A stretch of 64,000 nt of DNA from Chitinophagaceae bacterium (GCA_025360525.1 JANYCA010000202.1:1-64000), one strand, 5' to 3'. Numbered from the stretch's first letter, positions 54,267-62,961 are shown. The notes: generated by a model from the letters alone, not told the origin. Numbers and translations are program-made.

Positions 54267-55652
54267 CTACAAAGTTTTTAAATATTCAATAACCGCAGTT
54301 CTTTCTTTATTGTTAAGTTTATCTCCAAAATAATGGCCGCTGTTACTATAACCTTTTTGGGTGGTATTATACACTTCATTGTTGCCTGCCTCATTTTTTG
54401 TTTCATAATTCCAACCCGGTATTTCGTAATTGTAGGATGGCCTGGAAAAGCTGCGCTGCCAATAGGCAGGACGAATTTTACTGTTGAGCATTGCTTCTAA
54501 ATTTGGTACAGAGCCGTTGTGCAAGTAGGGTGCTGTAGCCCATACGCCGTCGAGCGGAGGTGCAATGTAGCCTCTATACGGCACCAGCTTGGCTGGATGG
54601 TCGCCAGATGTAAACCAGCTTTTATTAAACCAGTTTACAAACTGCGGACTTGAATAATTTGATGTGTACAAAGAAGAATCTGTCTGTATTATATTTTCAG
54701 GAATTAACAGGTTGGGATACTTACCGCCTTCGCCATAAGTACCATGACAGCTACTACAGTTTGCAGCAAAAACCTTCCTGCCATTTGCTGCTAATTTTTC
54801 ATCAACCGGCTTTGGGTATTTGGGCGCATTGATGGAATAAATATAAGAAAGTACATCATTAAAATGACTGTCGACTTCCCTTGCTTCGCTGGTGTCGCTT
54901 ACGGTTAGTAAATTACTTGCCATTAAAAACCTGCCAAAATCTCCTCTTCCAAAACCATTGTAAAACATGGCATTCTTTTTTTTGAGGAGCCACCATGCCG
55001 GAACATCTGTAGGAATAATTTCTGTTGGCATTGACATTAAATTGCTGTCGCTCCATTGCAATGTTTTTGGATCTCTGTGTGCCACAAGTATTGCTGCCAG
55101 TGCATCTGCAAGGTTCACCCCTTTGATGGATGTAATTAAGTTAGGTGAAATTACTTTGAGGGCATCGATAAAATTTTTAGCTGCTTCATACTTTTTAGCA
55201 TTGGTTCCGGTAAGATTTTTCATCATCTTCTCTGCAATCAATGCGGTACTTTGCCGGTTTACTGTAAAGTCGCTCAAAGAATTCCCCATGCCAACCACGA
55301 GCTTGCCATCAAATACCTGCGAATGGCATTGCAGGCAATTGGGTGCCACCACCAATTCGCCGTTGGGTGCTTTCACGGCAGTAAAATCATGCGATAAATT
55401 TTTATTAAAGCCGCTTCGGTTCAGGTAATTGTTGCTGTCTTTTGGTGCTCCCATCATAAAAAAGGTATATGGAATGCCACTTTTTAAATAGTCTCCGGTG
55501 GTGAGGTATTCATAGCCTTTGGCAGCATCGCCGGTTCTTTGTTTGCTAGGCGGAATATACGTGGGGCTTTCATTAGGCTCCAATACAGATGTAATATTGA
55601 CGAAGGCAAATGAAATAAGTGCTATGGTAAAAAGGACAAAAGTCTTTTTCAT
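54267..55652 (-). CDS. Exported diheme c-type cytochrome (RoxA-like / cytochrome c peroxidase-like)
   Basis: A 461-residue periplasmic protein with an N-terminal hydrophobic export signal and two heme-attachment motifs: C106-L-Q-C-H110 and C299-S-S-C-H303. The segment VWATAPYLHNGSVPNLEAM is typical of the diheme family that includes RoxA-like proteins and distant cytochrome c peroxidases. It is likely an electron-transfer or peroxidase-like protein; its donor and acceptor are unknown. It is preceded on the same strand by the small DUF2256 gene, about 56 nt away, so the two may share a transcript. Confidence 0.82.
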   Translation of the reverse strand: MKKTFVLFTIALISFAFVNITSVLEPNESPTYIPPSKQRTGDAAKGYEYLTTGDYLKSGIPYTFFMMGAPKDSNNYLNRSGFNKNLSHDFTAVKAPNGELVVAPNCLQCHSQVFDGKLVVGMGNSLSDFTVNRQSTALIAEKMMKNLTGTNAKKYEAAKNFIDALKVISPNLITSIKGVNLADALAAILVAHRDPKTLQWSDSNLMSMPTEIIPTDVPAWWLLKKKNAMFYNGFGRGDFGRFLMASNLLTVSDTSEAREVDSHFNDVLSYIYSINAPKYPKPVDEKLAANGRKVFAANCSSCHGTYGEGGKYPNLLIPENIIQTDSSLYTSNYSSPQFVNWFNKSWFTSGDHPAKLVPYRGYIAPPLDGVWATAPYLHNGSVPNLEAMLNSKIRPAYWQRSFSRPSYNYEIPGWNYETKNEAGNNEVYNTTQKGYSNSGHYFGDKLNNKERTAVIEYLKTL

Positions 55653-55708
55653 GGAATTGATTTATTTGTTATTATAACAAAAAATAGCACACAAAGTTAT
55701 GGACGAAT

Positions 55709-55855
55709 TTATATTGATTTCCCCTTGTTGTTGCGGCAGCGATCGCTGCAATATTTTACCTCGTCCCATACCTTTTCCCATTTTTTTCGCCAGGAAAAAG
55801 GCCGGTTGCAAACCATGCATATTTTAGTGGGAAGCGTAAGTTTTTTATGTGCCAA
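55709..55855 (-). CDS. DUF2256-family small zinc-ribbon protein with TTG start
   Basis: A 48-residue protein. Translation from the TTG at 55855 gives (M)AHKKLTLPTKICMVCNRPF, then WRKKWEKVWDEVKYCSDRC. The two CxxC-type pairs (C13, C16, C36, C40) and the PFSWRKKW stretch are characteristic of DUF2256. An in-frame TAA lies just upstream of the TTG and the next Met is inside the zinc motif, so TTG is the only reasonable start. Function is unknown. Neighbours in many genomes are photolyase or cryptochrome genes; none is nearby here. Confidence 0.85.
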   Translation of the reverse strand: MAHKKLTLPTKICMVCNRPFSWRKKWEKVWDEVKYCSDRCRNNKGKSI

Positions 55856-55949
55856 AAAGAAAGGTTAAGGTTGATGCAAAAAGTTTTTGTATTATAAAAC
55901 AATCAGGCTACCATTGATCAGTAATTCAGCAGATAACACCAACTGATTG

Positions 55950-57143
55950 TTACCAGGCTTTGGATAAAACGCCATTCAAAATTCTTATAAAATACAGGTG
56001 CTTGTTTTCAAAGTAATCAGGAACAGCGTTGCCTTTTTTTACCACCGGCCGAAAGTTATATTCCGAAAAAACTTTCATCAGTTTGTCATTGATATGACTC
56101 ATAAAATCATCTGGGTATGCTAACAGCAATTGTACAAATAACCTTGCACTTTCATATCCTTTAAACGCCATGTCCGTTGGCTTACCTTTTGATCTTTTTG
56201 CATAGGCATCTATCAACTGCCGGCTTAAACTATCTGTTTTTGTATTGTAGTATGGAGACGTAAAATAGATGGGGAAATTTTCGAAATCCTTTTTTTTCAA
56301 CAGTGCTTTAAACCCATCCCAATTGGGCATGCCAATGATCGTAAGGGGGTATTGCTGATGTATTTGATTGCAGGCAGTTGAAAGCTGTGTTGCAAATACT
56401 TCGTCTAGCGAAGCCCCAATAATTACCGACTGCCGGTTGCTATCCAGTTTAGATTTTAAAAATACAGTGGAAACCGTACTATCAAAATACAGCGTCTGAA
56501 TATTAAGTATGGGTTTTCCGTCCTGTTCATTTATGCTTTTTATATAGGCAGCAATCTTATCTTCCTGCGCACCTTTTTTTCTGCATAAATATATTTTGTC
56601 AGTACCATTTCTTTGTAAAATATAGCTGAATATTGCCTCGCAATGTGCCTTTAAAGTAGAGTTAACCAATATCACAAACGGGTTTTTGGTTACACCTCCG
56701 TCGTTAGGATAGGTGGCAGAAACAAAAGGCGTATTTTTTGAAAGCGCATATTCCGCTAATTGCTTATAATCGATGTCTTTTACAGAGCCAATAATCAGGT
56801 CTAACTTATCTAATTTATTGTTTTTTATTAGTAGTGCAAGTGGTTCGCTAAATGATTTTGTGTCAAAAATGGTGGCTTCAACATTCTCATGGAATAGCTG
56901 CAAAGAGTCAAGAGCTACTTGTGCACCATTTACAAAATCCACAGCTGGCACAATAAATTTAGGGAAGCCATCTCTGTACCTAAAATTTCCTGTTTCAGAA
57001 AAAACAGAATCTAAATAAAGTGGTGCAAAAATACCCACCCTGTAGGTTTTAAATGCAGGTAAAGTATCATTGGCTGCATAGGCATTTTGTGAAGAAAAAA
57101 ACGCCGCTAATACAAATACAACCAATAAAATATTTCTTTTCAT
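55950..57143 (-). CDS. Periplasmic binding-like protein (ABC substrate-binding/LivJ-like fold)
   Basis: A 397-residue exported protein with a signal peptide (LLVVFVLAAFFSSQNAYA). It has a Peripla_BP_6-like two-lobe fold, suggested by FDTKSFSEPLALLIKNNKLD, DLIIGSVKDIDYKQLAEYAL, TPFVSATYPNDGG and IYFTSPYYNTKTDSLSRQLI. In Chitinophagaceae such proteins are annotated as amino-acid ABC substrate-binding or LysM-associated proteins, but no ABC transporter genes lie nearby, so the ligand and role are unknown. It is transcribed in the same direction as guaA, 95 nt downstream of it. Confidence 0.75.
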   Translation of the reverse strand: MKRNILLVVFVLAAFFSSQNAYAANDTLPAFKTYRVGIFAPLYLDSVFSETGNFRYRDGFPKFIVPAVDFVNGAQVALDSLQLFHENVEATIFDTKSFSEPLALLIKNNKLDKLDLIIGSVKDIDYKQLAEYALSKNTPFVSATYPNDGGVTKNPFVILVNSTLKAHCEAIFSYILQRNGTDKIYLCRKKGAQEDKIAAYIKSINEQDGKPILNIQTLYFDSTVSTVFLKSKLDSNRQSVIIGASLDEVFATQLSTACNQIHQQYPLTIIGMPNWDGFKALLKKKDFENFPIYFTSPYYNTKTDSLSRQLIDAYAKRSKGKPTDMAFKGYESARLFVQLLLAYPDDFMSHINDKLMKVFSEYNFRPVVKKGNAVPDYFENKHLYFIRILNGVLSKAW

Positions 57144-57238
57144 AAAAAATTTGCAATTCGGTTTTTGTGCTAATCTTTACTAAACTTTATCAGGATAACA
57201 AGTGAAACTCCTGCCCGGGACTTACGGGTATTACTCCT

Positions 57239-58771
57239 CTATTCCCACTCAATAGTTGCTGGCGGTTTACTACTAATATCATACACCACACGGTTAATTC
57301 CTTTTACATTATTGATAATCTCGTTGCTCATGGCTGCTAAAAACTCGTAGGGTAAATGCGACCAATCGGCCGTCATTCCATCTACGCTTGTTACAGCCCG
57401 TAAGGCAATGGTAAATTCATAGGTTCTTTCATCGCCCATTACTCCCACGCTTTTTACGGGTAACAAAATAGTTCCAGCCTGCCATACTTTATCGTACAAA
57501 TTCCACTTTTTTAATCCATCTATATAGATAGCATCTGCATCCTGCAATAACCGTACCTTTTCTGATGTAACATCTCCTAAAATTCTGATTCCCAATCCCG
57601 GACCGGGAAACGGGTGCCTGTTGATCATTGCTGCTGGTATGCCCAACTCTAAACCAACCCTGCGTACTTCATCTTTAAATAACAAGCGCAACGGTTCTAC
57701 CAATGAAAGTTTCATGGTTTCCGGCAGGCCGCCAACATTGTGGTGCGACTTAATGGTTGCAGAAGGGCCATGTACGGAAGCTGATTCTATTACATCGGGA
57801 TAGATAGTTCCCTGCCCAAGAAAATCAATATTTTCAAGTAATAGGGCTTCCTGATCAAATATTTGGATGAAACCTCCACCAATTATTTTTCGCTTTTCTT
57901 CCGGGTCAGATACGCCGGCTAATTGGGTGTAAAAATGCTCCCTCGCATTGATTCCTTTTACATTTAGTCCAATGGCAGCATAGGTTTCCAGTACCTGTTC
58001 AAATTCATTTTTACGTAGCAGTCCGTTATCTACAAATATGCCGAAAAGATTTTTACCAATTGCTCTGTGAATAAGTGTTGCAGCCACGGTGCTGTCAACT
58101 CCACCGCTCAGCGCCATGATGACTCTTTTGTCACCGATTTTATTTTTTAATTCCGCAACTGTGTCTGTTATAAAATGGGCTGGTGTCCAGTCCTGCGAAC
58201 AACCACAAATAGCTACCAGAAAATTTTTGAGCAGGATTTTACCTTCGGTAGAATGATAAACTTCCGGATGAAATTGGAGTCCGTAAATGGGGAAGTTACC
58301 GGCAGTTCTCTTAAAAGCAGCCACAGGTATGCTTTCTGTGGTGCCCAATATGGAAAACCCATCTGGTAGCTTCTTAATGGTATCGCTGTGGCTCATCCAC
58401 ACCTGCGATAGCGGCGAAACTGTGTCTAATAAAGTGTCTTCTTGTATTAATTGTAAACTGGCACGTCCGTATTCTCTCTTATCGCTTTTTTCAACAAGGC
58501 CGCCAAATAGTTTTGCCGTAAGCTGGGCGCCATAGCAAAGGCCAAGAACAGGCACCCGGTTAGCGATGGCCTCAATGTCTACAACCGGCGCATTGGCGTC
58601 ATTTACCGAAAAGGGTGAACCAGACAAAATAATTCCCCTTAAATTATCTGTATAGTCAATCGATTTGTGATAAGGGATTATTTCGCAATATACACTGGCT
58701 TCTCTTACTGCACGGGCTATTAACTGTGTGTATTGCGAGCCAAAATCGAGTATAATAATTTTATCTGTCAT
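57239..58771 (-). CDS. guaA: GMP synthase (glutamine-hydrolysing)
   Basis: A 510-residue enzyme that aminates XMP to GMP. The class I glutamine amidotransferase domain comes first (about 1-195), with nucleophile Cys in VLGLCYGAQLTAKLFGG and catalytic His in GLQFHPEVYHS. The ATP-pyrophosphatase domain follows, with the P-loop ALSGGVDSTVAATLI near residue 220. The C-terminal dimerisation domain ends in SSKPPATIEWE, the invariant end of the family. A -7-like element lies 8 nt before the ATG, which would make the transcript nearly leaderless. Confidence 0.97.
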   Translation of the reverse strand: MTDKIIILDFGSQYTQLIARAVREASVYCEIIPYHKSIDYTDNLRGIILSGSPFSVNDANAPVVDIEAIANRVPVLGLCYGAQLTAKLFGGLVEKSDKREYGRASLQLIQEDTLLDTVSPLSQVWMSHSDTIKKLPDGFSILGTTESIPVAAFKRTAGNFPIYGLQFHPEVYHSTEGKILLKNFLVAICGCSQDWTPAHFITDTVAELKNKIGDKRVIMALSGGVDSTVAATLIHRAIGKNLFGIFVDNGLLRKNEFEQVLETYAAIGLNVKGINAREHFYTQLAGVSDPEEKRKIIGGGFIQIFDQEALLLENIDFLGQGTIYPDVIESASVHGPSATIKSHHNVGGLPETMKLSLVEPLRLLFKDEVRRVGLELGIPAAMINRHPFPGPGLGIRILGDVTSEKVRLLQDADAIYIDGLKKWNLYDKVWQAGTILLPVKSVGVMGDERTYEFTIALRAVTSVDGMTADWSHLPYEFLAAMSNEIINNVKGINRVVYDISSKPPATIEWE

Positions 58772-58778
58772 AAGGCTG

Positions 58779-58786
58779 CGAAGGTA
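58779..58786 (-). promoter_or_regulatory. Possible -7 element of guaA
   Basis: On the minus strand, TACCTTCG, one mismatch from TAnnTTTG, with its last base 8 nt from the ATG. If used, transcription would start at or very near the ATG. No -33 box is evident. Confidence 0.28.
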
Positions 58787-59003
58787 AATAAATACTGGTT
58801 GGTTTTTTATTTGTTCACAGGTTTCCTGCGGTGCACGGGATGAGTTACTTAATTAGAGTGGCTATGCCTGTTTTTTCCAACAATTTTTGTCAAATAAATA
58901 TCATTTGCCTGTTGCCCTTTACATTATTATATATTATTCGAATTTTGTTATTAGCGGTTTGCAAAAGCAGTATTTTTATTAAATCTTTACAAAAACTAAA
59001 AAC

Positions 59004-59705
59004 ATGAAACAAGTATTTTTTTTCGCAATTATTCTGCTGCTAATTACAGCCGGCTGCCACCAGTTTACAGGAAGCGGCAATATCATTAAGCAAGACAGAA
59101 ATACCGATCCATTTAAAGGGATCTCCGCCGGCAGTGCTTTTGAAGTAGAAATAAACAGCGGATCCTCCAATATGGTTACTGTTGAATGTGATGATAATCT
59201 TATGCCTTATATTAAAACGAAAGTGGTAAATGGCGTACTCAAAATAAGCACTTCCCAAATGAGAGGATTTAACGATGCTCACATGAAAGTATATGTAACA
59301 GCCCAGGAAATTAATTTTATCGACGCCTCTGGAGCTGCTACTATTAAGGCCAACAGTGAGTTAAAAAGTGCTGATATAATGAACATAGAATCATCCGGTG
59401 CTGCTACTATTAAAGCTACTGTTGATGCACCCCAAATTTTTGCAGAAGCTACCGGCGCAAGTACGATCGAACTAACTGGACGAACCAAACAATATACAGC
59501 AAAAGCCAGTGGTAGCGCTGGTTTAAAAACTACTGATCTGCAAAGCGAAACCACAGAGGTTACTGCAAGTGGTGCAAGTTCCGCACATATCCATGCCAGC
59601 GTTAGCCTTACAGCAACTGCCAGCGGCGCAGCAAATATTCATTACAGAGGGGCTGGTAGTTTAAAGAAAAAAGCCAGTGGTGCAGCTAATATTAATCCTG
59701 AGTAA
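59004..59705 (+). CDS. Head-GIN domain (DUF2807) lipoprotein
   Basis: A 233-residue lipoprotein: the lipobox is LLLITAGC with Cys at residue 18. The rest is a repetitive beta-helix-like domain with recurring Ser-Gly-Ala turns (DASGAATIKANS, ESSGAATIKATV, TGASTIELTG, SGAANIHYRG), which is the head-GIN/DUF2807 pattern. It is presumably displayed in the periplasm or outer membrane. The family is thought to be adhesin-like or stress-related, without a firm function. A bidirectional terminator follows. Confidence 0.85.
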   Translation: MKQVFFFAIILLLITAGCHQFTGSGNIIKQDRNTDPFKGISAGSAFEVEINSGSSNMVTVECDDNLMPYIKTKVVNGVLKISTSQMRGFNDAHMKVYVTAQEINFIDASGAATIKANSELKSADIMNIESSGAATIKATVDAPQIFAEATGASTIELTGRTKQYTAKASGSAGLKTTDLQSETTEVTASGASSAHIHASVSLTATASGAANIHYRGAGSLKKKASGAANINPE

Positions 59706-59737
59706 AATACAAACCAGTGGGCTGGTTAGGTATTGAA

Positions 59738-59785
59738 ATGCAAAAGGTCTTTGGCTAAAAAAGCTAAGGGCCTTTTGCATTTTAC
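59738..59785. terminator. Bidirectional terminator between the head-GIN and DUF6728-like genes
   Basis: An imperfect 19-bp stem (59738-59756 with 59762-59780, arms beginning ATGCAAAAGG and ending CCTTTTGCAT) with a 5-nt loop, followed by TTTT on the plus strand. It lies between two convergent genes and can stop both. Confidence 0.75.
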
Positions 59786-59946
59786 CGGCGTAATAATTTT
59801 ATTGCCAATATTACCAGACCCACTAAAAAAAGCAAGATAGAAATGCGGTTTATACCATGCATATATTTCAGCCATTCGCTTTTAGGTGCATTAGGATCTT
59901 TTTTCTTTAGATATAGATACTCTGCTACCTGGTTAAGGATGCCCAT
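59782..59946 (-). CDS. Small membrane protein, DUF6728-like
   Basis: A 54-residue protein from the ATG at 59946 to the TAA at 59782. It starts MGILNQVAEYLYLKKKDPNA, passes WLKYMHGINRIS, and ends in one hydrophobic helix (ILLFLVGLVILAIKLL) followed by RR. The VAEYLYLKKKDPNAP and MHGINRIS stretches match my memory of the conserved Bacteroidota family DUF6728. It is a single-pass inner-membrane protein of unknown role. It is convergent with the head-GIN gene and divergent from msrB. Confidence 0.78.
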   Translation of the reverse strand: MGILNQVAEYLYLKKKDPNAPKSEWLKYMHGINRISILLFLVGLVILAIKLLRR

Positions 59947-60078
59947 GTTAATTTATTTTAGTACATAATTACAAATCAAATGGTTTTTTGTTAAAACGGT
60001 TAAACATTTATCTGGTAAAATCCTTTTACTTACTAATTACCGTATGTAACAGCATAATATTATTTAAACAATGGCAAT

Positions 60079-60540
60079 ATGAAAAAAGTATTGATTTTTG
60101 CAGTTTCTCTTTTATTTACATGCGCTGCTCTGTATGCCCAGCAAACAGTTAAGGTAGTAAAGACTGATGCTGAATGGAAAAAGCAACTTAGTCCGGATGC
60201 ATATGTAGTTACGAGGAAAGAAGGAACAGAAAGGGCCTATACCGGAAAGTATTGGGATAACCACGAAGCTGGTATTTACAAGTGCGTTTGCTGTGGCCTC
60301 GATTTATTTAGCTCAGCGACTAAGTTTGACAGCGGTACTGGCTGGCCGAGCTTTTGGAAGCCCTATAACAAAGCCAATGTGGTAGATGAAACCGATAGCA
60401 GCATTGGCATGGAACGTACCAAAGTTACCTGCAGCAGGTGTGGCGCCCATTTAGGGCACGTATTTAATGACGGCCCCAAACCCACAGGATTAAGGTATTG
60501 CATCAATTCTGTATCGCTCATTTTTGAGAAAAATAAATAA
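60079..60540 (+). CDS. msrB: Exported peptide-methionine (R)-S-oxide reductase
   Basis: A 153-residue protein with a signal peptide (IFAVSLLFTCAALYAQ), so it works in the periplasm. Zinc ligands are C69/C72 (in KCVCCG) and C118/C121 (in TCSRCGAHLGHVF). The catalytic Cys is C141 in GLRYCINSVSL. It repairs methionine sulfoxide in exported proteins. No msrA gene or partner reductase is adjacent; the exported thioredoxin-fold protein at 12596 is too far away to be assumed a partner. It is convergent with the LOG-family gene, with only 19 nt between stops. Confidence 0.93.
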   Translation: MKKVLIFAVSLLFTCAALYAQQTVKVVKTDAEWKKQLSPDAYVVTRKEGTERAYTGKYWDNHEAGIYKCVCCGLDLFSSATKFDSGTGWPSFWKPYNKANVVDETDSSIGMERTKVTCSRCGAHLGHVFNDGPKPTGLRYCINSVSLIFEKNK

Positions 60541-60559
60541 AGGTCTTATTAAAGTTGGC

Positions 60560-61288
60560 TTATTTTTTTACACCTCTTTCAAATAACCATTTAAAAGGTT
60601 TCCTGGGCTTAGCTGGCTGCAATTTGAACTTAACGATACTATTTTGTTGGATATATTCAACAGCTTCGTCGACAGAGTCGGTTATTAGGTAATATTGGGA
60701 GTCATCTTCAGAAATAGTCCCTTGCTGTTTTAATACTTCTATATGAGCTAGTAAATGTTGGTGAAAAGCCTTGTCGAAAATCACAATGGGGAACTGTGCT
60801 ATCATCTTTGTCTGCACAAGAGTTAGTGCCTCAAAGTATTCATCCAGGGTTCCAAAACCACCCGGCATTACTACAAATGCGTAAGAATATTTTATAAGGA
60901 GCGTTTTGCGAACAAAAAAGAATTTAATGTTTACCCATTTATCCAGGAAGGCGTTTGGATGCTGTTCGTGTGGTAATACAATATTACATCCAACACTTCT
61001 GCCTCCAGCTTCTCTTGCGCCTTTGTTGGCTGCTTCCATAATACCAGGGCCGCCTCCCGTCATAATGGTAAACCCTAACCTGGCAATTCTAGCAGCCAAT
61101 TCTTCAGTCTTTTCATAATAGGGATGCCCGTCTTTAAAGCGTGCAGAGCCAAAGATGGTAACGCATGGGCCGGAAAAATGTAATGCCCTGAAGCCCTTTA
61201 TGAATTCAAAAAACACTTCTGTTGCAAATTTGAATTCCTTCCATCTGTTTTGTGGTCCAGCTAAAAATTTTATTTCAGATATTGCCAT
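60560..61288 (-). CDS. LOG-family protein (TIGR00730, cytokinin-riboside 5'-monophosphate phosphoribohydrolase type)
   Basis: A 242-residue protein with the LOG signature motifs GGGPGIMEAANKGA and MPGGFGTLDEYFE, preceded by VTIFGSARFKDGHPYYEKTE. The family hydrolyses nucleoside 5'-monophosphates to base and ribose 5-phosphate. In bacteria without plant contact the physiological substrate is probably AMP or another purine nucleotide. Length is slightly longer than the compact LOG proteins, as in the group that keeps an N-terminal helix. A perfect inverted repeat lies 40 nt upstream of the start. Confidence 0.9.
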   Translation of the reverse strand: MAISEIKFLAGPQNRWKEFKFATEVFFEFIKGFRALHFSGPCVTIFGSARFKDGHPYYEKTEELAARIARLGFTIMTGGGPGIMEAANKGAREAGGRSVGCNIVLPHEQHPNAFLDKWVNIKFFFVRKTLLIKYSYAFVVMPGGFGTLDEYFEALTLVQTKMIAQFPIVIFDKAFHQHLLAHIEVLKQQGTISEDDSQYYLITDSVDEAVEYIQQNSIVKFKLQPAKPRKPFKWLFERGVKK

Positions 61289-61603
61289 TTATTGTAATTA
61301 TTACACTTGTTCGGGAAAGGTAATTGTAATATAACTATCGTAGACTGATAGTTATATTTTTAGCAAAATAATTTAAATATTTGCCTTTGTTTATAGGGCC
61401 GATAACAGAAAGTTATTTTTAGAAAATGATAAGAGCAAAAGGACATCAGTAATAAGTTACCGATTATTTTATTCCGGAATTTGGAATAGCTAACTTAAAT
61501 ATGGAAGAAGTAGAATCAATGATTTGCTCCAATCCCTTAACAGGCGGGTGTTTTTAATTTGGCACAATGGTGGTTAAGTACCCGACATATGAAAGTAGGT
61601 ACA
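61289..61603. other. Interval between the LOG-family gene and the receiver-like gene
   Basis: A 315-bp stretch with divergent genes on both sides. It contains a perfect 12-bp inverted repeat at 61328-61358. A tiny 17-codon frame at 61501-61554 cannot be supported as a gene. Confidence 0.6.
61328..61358. promoter_or_regulatory. Perfect 12-bp inverted repeat upstream of the LOG-family gene
   Basis: AATATAACTATC, a 7-nt spacer, then GATAGTTATATT. It lies 40 nt upstream of the LOG-family start in a divergent intergenic region. An operator or a short RNA hairpin are both possible. Confidence 0.4.
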
Positions 61604-62038
61604 ATGGGAAAAATAATGTTAACCAATATTTTAACGATCGGAAACAATCCGTTTACACTCGCAATTTATGAGCAGCAATTGCGCAATGCCGGCTATGTAA
61701 ATATTGTTTTAATTACGGAGAAGCATACCTGTCTGCAATACCTGGATACTAAGCCTTGCGTAATTTTAATTGAAGTTGAAATACTCGCATTAAATGGTGC
61801 CGAACTGCTGCAATCAATCAAATTAAAAAGCCCGGATACATACATTGTCCTTATCTCTTCAAAATCAAATTTGAGCAAGGCCGAAGAATTACTGGATTTC
61901 GGTGTATTTGATATTATTGTTAAAGGTCAGTATATGGCAACCTGTATGGTTGAAGTACTGGAAAACATCCGCCTGATGAAATTGCTGATGCAAAAAATAC
62001 CTGGCGAAACGCCTGTGTATATCCCCAAATTTTTATAA
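61604..62038 (+). CDS. Degenerate response-regulator receiver domain protein (pseudo-receiver)
   Basis: A 144-residue single-domain protein with the receiver fold: beta-1 NILTIGNNPFTLAIYEQQL, the phosphoacceptor strand VILIEVEILALNGAELLQSI, VLISSKSN, and FDIIVKGQ carrying the conserved Lys. The usual acidic pair is replaced by G13-N14, and the phosphoacceptor Asp position carries E57, so it cannot be phosphorylated in the normal way. Three in-frame ATGs (61589, 61604, 61616) compete; 61604 is a compromise. No DNA-binding domain follows and no kinase gene is adjacent. It may be a constitutive or protein-protein regulator (inference). Confidence 0.72.
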   Translation: MGKIMLTNILTIGNNPFTLAIYEQQLRNAGYVNIVLITEKHTCLQYLDTKPCVILIEVEILALNGAELLQSIKLKSPDTYIVLISSKSNLSKAEELLDFGVFDIIVKGQYMATCMVEVLENIRLMKLLMQKIPGETPVYIPKFL

Positions 62039-62163
62039 GGAACGTCTCCGAAAGCAAGCCTGCCATTGATAATTTTCCACCTAGCTATATGCAATTGTAA
62101 AATTAAATAAGATTGTTTTTCACCTTAGCAGCTGTATAAGGCTGTTTAAGAAAGAACGAAAGG

Positions 62164-62943
62164 CTACCAGCTACCACTGCTTCCGCCGCCTCCAAAGCTG
62201 CCTCCACCAAAGCCACCAAAACCCCCTGAGCTACCACCGCCGCCAAACCCACCGCCTCCACCTCCACCTAAAAATAATAAAGGAGCAAATCCTCTCCGGC
62301 TCATAAAGGTTCCTCCACCACCTCGCCCGCCGCCAAATAATGAGAGCAGTACAACAGCAACTATAACAAAGAAAATAATCCGGGAAAGTGGAGAACCTTT
62401 TCGTGAACGTTTATTGTAACCATCAGGCGCAACAAATTCTCCTTTGGTAGCTTGTATAATGGCATCGGTACCGCGGTCTATACCTCCATAGTAATCATTG
62501 CCTTTAAAGTTAGGCACAATGATGGTTTGTATAATTTGCTGGCACACTAAATCAGGCAGGGATCTTTCAAGGCCGTAGCCAGGTGAGATATTTAGTTTGC
62601 GATCATCTTTAGAAATGAGCAAAACAACGCCGTTATTATTTTTCTTATCACCTACTTTCCAGCTTCTTCCCAATTCAATTGCAGCATCAGCCACATCCTT
62701 ACCCTCCAGACTGCTTACTATCACCACCACAACCTGGTTGCTGGTAGTATCGTCAAACTGGTATAGTTTTCTTTCCAACGCATCCCGTTGTTCAGGTGTT
62801 AATACATTGGCATAATCATTTACCAGCCTTGGGGGGTTGGGGGGTGTTTTTATGATTTGATCAATAGAATTATTTTGTCCGTTTTGTGCATGTAGTGCAA
62901 CTACACAAAAGAAAAATACCAGTAAGGAAAAGATTTTTTTCAT
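62164..62943 (-). CDS. Exported TPM domain protein with transmembrane segment and glycine-rich tail
   Basis: A 259-residue protein with a signal peptide (LLVFFFCVVALHAQ), a TPM (DUF477/YgcG) domain (about residues 35-165; LVNDYANVLTPEQRDALE, NQVVVVIVSSLEGKDV, ISPGYGLERSLPDLV), a membrane helix (about 187-203), and a Gly/Ser tail ending in SFGGGGSSGSW. Such tails are typical of the family. It is the last gene of the lemA-TPM-TPM operon. The family is associated with membrane-protein homeostasis and photosystem repair in plants; its bacterial role is uncertain. Confidence 0.87.
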   Translation of the reverse strand: MKKIFSLLVFFFCVVALHAQNGQNNSIDQIIKTPPNPPRLVNDYANVLTPEQRDALERKLYQFDDTTSNQVVVVIVSSLEGKDVADAAIELGRSWKVGDKKNNNGVVLLISKDDRKLNISPGYGLERSLPDLVCQQIIQTIIVPNFKGNDYYGGIDRGTDAIIQATKGEFVAPDGYNKRSRKGSPLSRIIFFVIVAVVLLSLFGGGRGGGGTFMSRRGFAPLLFLGGGGGGGFGGGGSSGGFGGFGGGSFGGGGSSGSW

Positions 62944-62961
62944 TGAATTATTCTAAGCGTA

